The position numbers and the translations under genes are program-made. Of a stretch of 64,000 nucleotides of DNA, positions 58,774-64,000 are shown one piece after another. Source of the DNA: Mangifera indica (lineage: Eukaryota > Streptophyta > Magnoliopsida > Sapindales > Anacardiaceae); the NCBI RefSeq assembly GCF_011075055.1, contig NC_058150.1, positions 6,882,001 through 6,946,000 of the forward strand. Direction: 5' to 3'. The notes below the pieces were generated by a model that saw only the letters and a list, made by a program, of their open reading frames with translations, was not told the DNA's origin and did not search any database. The number at the start of each line of letters is the position of its first letter. Positions within the stretch are counted from its first letter, which is position 1.

Positions 58774-58868
58774 ACATTTGCAGGACCCGGTCCCTGCAAA
58801 TGTTTTAAAAGCAGCCATATTTTAAAATTTTGCAGGGGACCCGGTCCCAGTAAATGTTTAAAATATGG
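58774..58868. repeat. Two adjacent hairpins sharing the core GACCCGGTCC
   Basis: Hairpin 1 (58774-58803) is a near-perfect palindrome built from ACATTTGCAGG and its complement. Hairpin 2 (58815-58868) has arms CCATATTTTAAA and TTTAAAATATGG around GGGGACCCGGTCCC. The shared core and flanks suggest one unit duplicated. Confidence 0.8.
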
Positions 58869-58879
58869 TGGTCCCTTGC

Positions 58880-59050
58880 AAGCATTTGCCGGTTCATGTG
58901 AAAAAATACCGGTTCATAAATTTTTGAACCGTCAGTTCAATGGTTTAAAAATATTAAAATCAGAATCGAACCATCAAAAACCGATTTTAATTTTAGTTTG
59001 TACCAGTTTTGGTTTTGAATGGGCCAATTTCGGTCTAGTTCACGGGTCAA
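58880..59050. repeat. GGTTCA/GAACC-rich degenerate repeat
   Basis: CCGGTTCA, TTGAACCG, AATCGAACCATC and ACCGATTTT occur in both orientations, the style of a plant MITE or old palindromic element. Borders are uncertain. Confidence 0.35.
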
Positions 59051-59555
59051 ACCGGGGACTATGTGACATACACCAACCTACTAATTACAATAACATAAAA
59101 CACTTTATTTATTTCTTCAATGTCATTTTCACCCAAGCACGGCTTGAAATTCAACTTGAAGTCGCTTACAAGTGAAGAACATGCTGGTTTAAAATTGTCA
59201 ATATTGAATATATTAAGCACCTTTTCAATGGATCTCTCTTAAGATATGTAAAACTAATATAAATGCAATTAGTCCTAAAGGAAGGTGGATAAGAGTTAAA
59301 AAAATTATTTCAAAATTAAACATTAATAAACTTAAATTAATTTAACGAATAAATAAACAATTCTAAGCAATAACCAAAATACAATAAATTTAAAAAGGGA
59401 CAAAAAAAGGGATTGCTTAATCATTTTTTTTAGTACAAATGATCACAATAATTATGTCTATAATTAGGTTTATAAACAAATGGTTGCAGACGCGTTTCAC
59501 GATGAATGAGCCCACAAAATAAAAAAGATAAAGAGATGTACAAACTTAGACGACC

Positions 59556-59561
59556 TTGACC
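59556..59561 (+). promoter_or_regulatory. W-box-type core upstream of the receptor kinase
   Basis: TTGACC lies 81 bases before the upstream ATG. Receptor-like kinases are often WRKY-regulated, but one short motif is weak evidence. Confidence 0.3.
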
Positions 59562-59641
59562 TTGGTTGTCGACTACAAGTCCACTCTCACACCACATATT
59601 CAAAGTGAAATCTGCAGATCAGAGTTAACAAAATCATCTGG

Positions 59642-62600
59642 ATGCCATTGGAATTTGAGGCCACTCTCTGTAAGTATAATTGCTCACACCCATCTATAAT
59701 GAAGAGGAAGCTGGGAATGGTACGTACTCTGCTCATTTTATACCCAATTTTTTTCTGTTTTTATCTTCTATGCTGTTATGCGAAAGATACCTTAACATTA
59801 AATGATTCCATCAGTGATCGAAAAAATGAAACTCTCATCTCAGCTAGTAAAAGATTTGAATTAGGATTTTTCACCCCTAATGGAAGCTCTGATAACAGAA
59901 GATATGTGGGAATTTGGTATATTGGATCTAATCCAAGGAGAATTGTATGGGTTGCAAATCGATCGCCTCCACTAGATAAGCGTACAGGGGTTTTTTGCAT
60001 TGCTGAAGATGGTAACCTCGTGGTACTTGATGGAAACAACGAACCCAAATGGTCATCTGGGCTTTCAGGATCGTCTTCCTTTAAAGGGATGGTGAAGCTC
60101 TTCGATTCTGGAAACCTGGTTCTAACAAAAGAAGACAACGGCAAATCGACTGATGTCTGGGCAAGCTTCAGTAATCCAACTGATACATTTCTTCCTGGTA
60201 TGAACATGGATGATAACATTAATTTGACTGCATGGAAAAGTCATGATGACCCAGCACCAGGGAACTCTGTATTCCGGAAAGATGAAGAAAACGGAAACCA
60301 ATACACTATTATTAAAGATGACGACGTGTACTGGAGAAGTGGAGTTTCTGGAAATTTCATAAAGTCTGCTGTTTTCTCCGTTATATCATCAATGTTATCA
60401 AACTCTACAGAATCTGGCTCCGACTTAAGAAATATTTTTAAGAATTGTAGTAGTCCCAGTTGTAAAATTGCATCATCTTCAAACATCGATAGAAGTAATA
60501 TGATGTTAGTTATGAATTATGATGGACAGATACAATATTTCATCCGAAATAATCAGTCAGATTCATGGCCTTTGATCTGGCGGGAACCGAGAGATAAGTG
60601 CAGTGTGTTTAAATTCTGTGGAAACAACGCTATCTGCAATACCCAGACAGGATGCAAGTGTTTACCTCCATTTGAAATTGTGTCACCTGGTGATTTTTCT
60701 CAAGGGTGCCGAAGAAGAACACCTCTATTATGCAACAAGTCTAGCGATGGAAACTTCTCGAAATTAGAAATGATGAAACTGGGAAAGCCAGATAAGGAAG
60801 TTGAGGCCCCAGGTGAAATTGGATGCAGAGAAAAATGTTTGGAAAAATGCGGGTGTCAAGCTTATTCGTTTGAAACACCAAATATAACAAGAAGGGACAG
60901 TAGAATAAATTCCACATGCTGGCTTTGGACTGAAGATCTCAACAATATTCAGGAGAATTACACAGATGGTGGCCGTGACATATATCTCCGTTGGCTGCCT
61001 GATTCAGGTGATTAATACCCTTTTCGTTTCTAATCACTTTCCATTCTCCATGATTTCTGAGCGAGACTAGTCAATTTTCCTTCTTGTAGTAGTAGGATCT
61101 AACAGAAGAGACGACATTTCTCATCGAAAGTTTCGAGGGACTCTGATTGCTTTGGTGACTATGGCAAGTTTTACTGTTATGGCATGCGTCATTGCATATG
61201 GCTACATGCAAAAGAAAAAGGCCAACAGACAAGGTAACCAACTAGAATCCATTTATTCAAATATTATTTAAATAGGACTGATTAAGTTACGAATAATTAA
61301 TTTTTTGAATACAGAAGAAATGCAAAGAGCTCTGGGGCTTCACTTATATAACAGTCAGATGCACGTCAGAGATCTGATAGACTCTGGCCAGTTCAGAGAG
61401 GAGGATAAAAAAGGCATAGACTTACCTTTCTTTGATTTCAGAAGCATACTAGCCGCTACAGATAACTTCTCTGAAGCAAACAAGCTTGGGAAAGGAGGCT
61501 TTGGCCCCGTTTACAAGGTAATATTTTAATATTTAAAAGATTTATCGATACTTTTGTCACTAGGTTTTAGTCATAAGTATAATAATCCTTGTATTTTATA
61601 AAATAATATACATTCCAGGGTAAGTTTTCAGGAGCTCAAGAATTTGCTGTTAAGAGGCTCTCAAGTGTTTCAGGACAGGGTTTGCAGGAGTTTAAGAACG
61701 AGGTTGTGTTGATTGCTAAGCTCCAACATCGAAATCTTGTTAGAATTTTGGGCTACTGTATAGAAGGGGGCGAAAGGATTTTGCTCTATGAATACATGCC
61801 TAATAAAAGCTTAGATTTCTTTATATTTGGTCAGCCTCTAACGAGTCTAATTTTTTGCCAATAGACCATATTGTATTTGGATTGATACGAAGTGACCATA
61901 GTACTAATATTGGGAAATGAAAACTCTTCCAGATCCTACTCTCAGCATATTACTGGATTGGGAGACACGCTTCAATATCATTTTGGGAATTGTTCGAGGA
62001 CTTGTCTATCTTCACCAAGATTCTAGGTTGAGAATCATTCATAGAGATTTGAAAACTAGTAACATTCTATTGGATCATGAGATGAATCCCAAAATTTCTG
62101 ATTTTGGGTTGGCAAAGATTTTTGAAGAAACACAAACAGAGGGGGCCACAAATCGGGTGGTGGGAACTTAGTAAGTTACATAATTTCATCAAAGTAAAAT
62201 TTTATGTTTTCCACCAAAGCCTTTCAGTTGCCCGTTTCAGTTAAAAAAATAATAATAATACAATTTTTGCAGTGGTTATATGTCCCCAGAGTATGCATTA
62301 GATGGATTTTTCTCAGTCAAATCCGATGTTTTTAGTTTTGGTGTGGTGGTACTTGAGATTATAAGTGGAAAAAAGAACACTGGATTCTACAATTCAGAAG
62401 AAGCTTTAAGCCTTCTAGGTTATGTAAGTAGTCTGACTTCTGCATGCCCATTGCCTCTTTGGTCATTTTCTATTCTTACCAACTAGTAATTTTTTGAACT
62501 ACTCTTCAGGCATGGAGATTGTGGCAAGAAGACAAGGCACTGGATTTAATTGACCAGAAACTGAGAGAAAGTTGGAAAACAGACGAAATATTGAAGTGCA

Positions 62601-62812
62601 TAAATATTGGGCTCTTATGCGTGCAAGAAGACCCAGATGATCGTCCCACCATGTCCATGGTTATTGTCATGCTAGGCGGTGAAACTGTGACCCTTCCAGC
62701 TCCCAAAGCGCCAGCCTTCATTTTAAAGAGAGGAAAATTTGACATGCCTTCTTCTTCTAGCAGTAAACCAGAATCAAAGGTAGAAATAACAGTCAGTTTA
62801 GAAGGTCGGTAG
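59642..62812 (+). CDS. G-type lectin S-receptor-like Ser/Thr protein kinase, seven exons
   Basis: Exons are 59642-61007, 61090-61233, 61315-61517, 61619-61829, 61933-62170, 62273-62423 and 62510-62812. All introns are GT-AG and the codons join cleanly (871 residues from 59642; 852 from the Met at 59699, which better fits the signal peptide). Order of domains: signal peptide (about residues 26-47); B-lectin (about 50-190, with WVANR at 103-107); S-locus glycoprotein region; an EGF-like CxxxxxCGxxAxC segment (320-340); PAN (about 364-450); a transmembrane helix (473-494); then the kinase. Its Gly loop is [10 protein letters not shown], catalytic Lys583 lies in [13 protein letters not shown] has Asp680, DFG has Asp698, and [12 protein letters not shown] is formed across a splice junction. 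All catalytic residues are present, so it should be active. Such receptors sit in the plasma membrane and act in defence or recognition; the ligand is unknown. It resembles the At4g03230 type. Confidence 0.92.
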
Positions 62813-64000
62813 ACGATAGCCATGGAAACCATCATTATGCATTTCATTCTTCTCTATATATCAATCTTAGATAACTTTTCTTTCCTTGAGTTGATCTTTC
62901 AGCAAATCGCAATATTCTACTAGATGAAGAGATAAAACCCAATTCCAAAGCGTACTGAAACTTCAAATCTATCAATTTTAATATTTTATTAGAATAGATG
63001 ATGGAGATCTAAATTGAGTTGTAACACGTTCTGTAATCAGTCTCTGCACACGTCAGTTTGATTTTTATTGCAAGTTTGGTAGCATTGAAGCGACTTATTC
63101 AGCTAAACATAGACTTATAATGGGTTACAACTCATTCTGCACCATTGCAATAAATAATGGCCAAAAGACCTTGTCCCACCTATTGTATAACATTTAATTA
63201 TAAGGTGTCTTTTTCCTTCCTTCCGTCTTTATTGAAACAAAAATGTAGTATAAAGTTTAATTATAATGTGTCTTTTTTCTTAAATACAGTGAGCTCACAT
63301 GGCTCATGGGCCGCTCAGCTCCATAGCTTGAGTTTGTGAATTTTAATATATATAGTTTGGGCTTAGACTCAAGTTTGTATTTGATAAACTCGTTTTGGAT
63401 TCGTTTAAATCAAACTTAAACTAAAACAAACTCAGTTTAAATCTAATATTAATTAGTATCAATATATAGGAATAAAAATAATATCAAATATAAGACATGT
63501 TTCATTTCCAATAAATAAAAATAACATTATATCACCTTGAAGATAAGATTTGTATTTAATACGGCCACATAATGCCACATATATGCACAAAACATAGTAA
63601 AAACATAAACTAAGACATGTTATTATAATTGTTCATGGTTTGTCAATTACATTTAGAATCTCCCCTTTTAGAAAATCTATAAACAAAGTTTGTATTAAAT
63701 CTAAAGCAACAGTCTTGCACTACAAAACAGATCAAAATGCAAACAGGCAAAAGATCAGGTTCAACAAAATATAACAGTTAAATTTCACTTGTAATAAATA
63801 TGAAACATGAAAAAACATACGCAACTAAAAGAACCGAAGTATTGTCCATAGGACACAAAAGCAATTCAAATAAGAATCGAGAAAAATTTTTAATTTAAAA
63901 AGCAAGTCTGGTCGAGTTTTGTCACCATGCAAAAATCATCCAATAAGAAAAACTCCCCTAAGAACATAAACTCCCGATGAACAGGCTACTTTGCCACTCC
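62813..64000. other. 3' flank of the receptor kinase and AT-rich tail of the window
   Basis: The kinase 3' UTR probably runs to about 63020. The segment near 63350-63450 has inverted TTTAAATxxAAACTTAAA motifs like those at 48310-48600. I see no other gene before the end. Confidence 0.4.

Noticed and set aside
1..64000. tRNA, rRNA and CRISPR
   Set aside because: No cloverleaf with a proper B box, no rRNA-like conserved stretch and no regularly spaced repeats were seen. CRISPR is not expected in a plant.

Overview
The window is eukaryotic nuclear DNA from a dicotyledonous flowering plant. The evidence is intron-bearing genes with GT-AG junctions, plant-only families (XTH, FLA, GH3, DYW-type PPR, G-type lectin receptor kinase), strong AT bias between genes, and plant-type transposons (Ty1-copia, TRIM, MULE, MITEs). 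I cannot name the species. A woody rosid is a guess from overall similarity, not a demonstrated fact.

Eight genes look intact. Left to right they are: an XTH9-like xyloglucan endotransglucosylase (+, four exons, 425-2553); a small secreted or type I single-pass membrane protein (+, 13797-14144); a fasciclin-like protein of the FLA19/20/21 type (+, 17651-18691); a membrane-anchored SAM-dependent methyltransferase-like protein (-, 21059-21745); a DYW-type PPR editing factor very like Arabidopsis MEF22 (+, 26490-28736); a GH3.5/GH3.6-type auxin amido synthetase (-, three exons, 33747-35801); a single-EF-hand KIC/PBP1-type calcium sensor (-, 47231-47590); and a G-type lectin S-receptor-like kinase (+, seven exons, 59642-62812). 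They are ordinary, mostly unrelated plant genes. XTH, FLA and the lectin kinase act at the wall or plasma membrane. GH3 and PBP1/KIC both belong to auxin-responsive families, but nothing in the sequence links them as a cluster.

The rest is gene-poor and full of transposon relics. About 6.9-11.7 kb is a nest in which a decayed minus-strand Ty1-copia element is interrupted or flanked by Mutator-like non-autonomous elements. At 22.4-24.4 kb lies a compact, internally deleted copia element with both LTRs, a PBS, a polypurine tract and a 5-bp target duplication, followed by a probable TRIM. Four elements of 0.86-0.93 kb (7.7, 10.8, 16.4 and 55.4 kb) share long TIRs, 9-bp target duplications and a guanine/cytosine-richer core that often contains an internal hairpin. 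One ends 342 bp upstream of the FLA start codon. At 48.8-54.0 kb, two direct repeats of about 0.78 kb bracket a MULE transposase pseudogene whose reading frame is intact apart from six in-frame stops. Palindromic MITEs, a tandem duplication, an AT microsatellite, a G-tract and a G-quadruplex/hairpin cluster make up the remaining recognisable structure. The stretch 38.6-47.2 kb holds no gene I can support.
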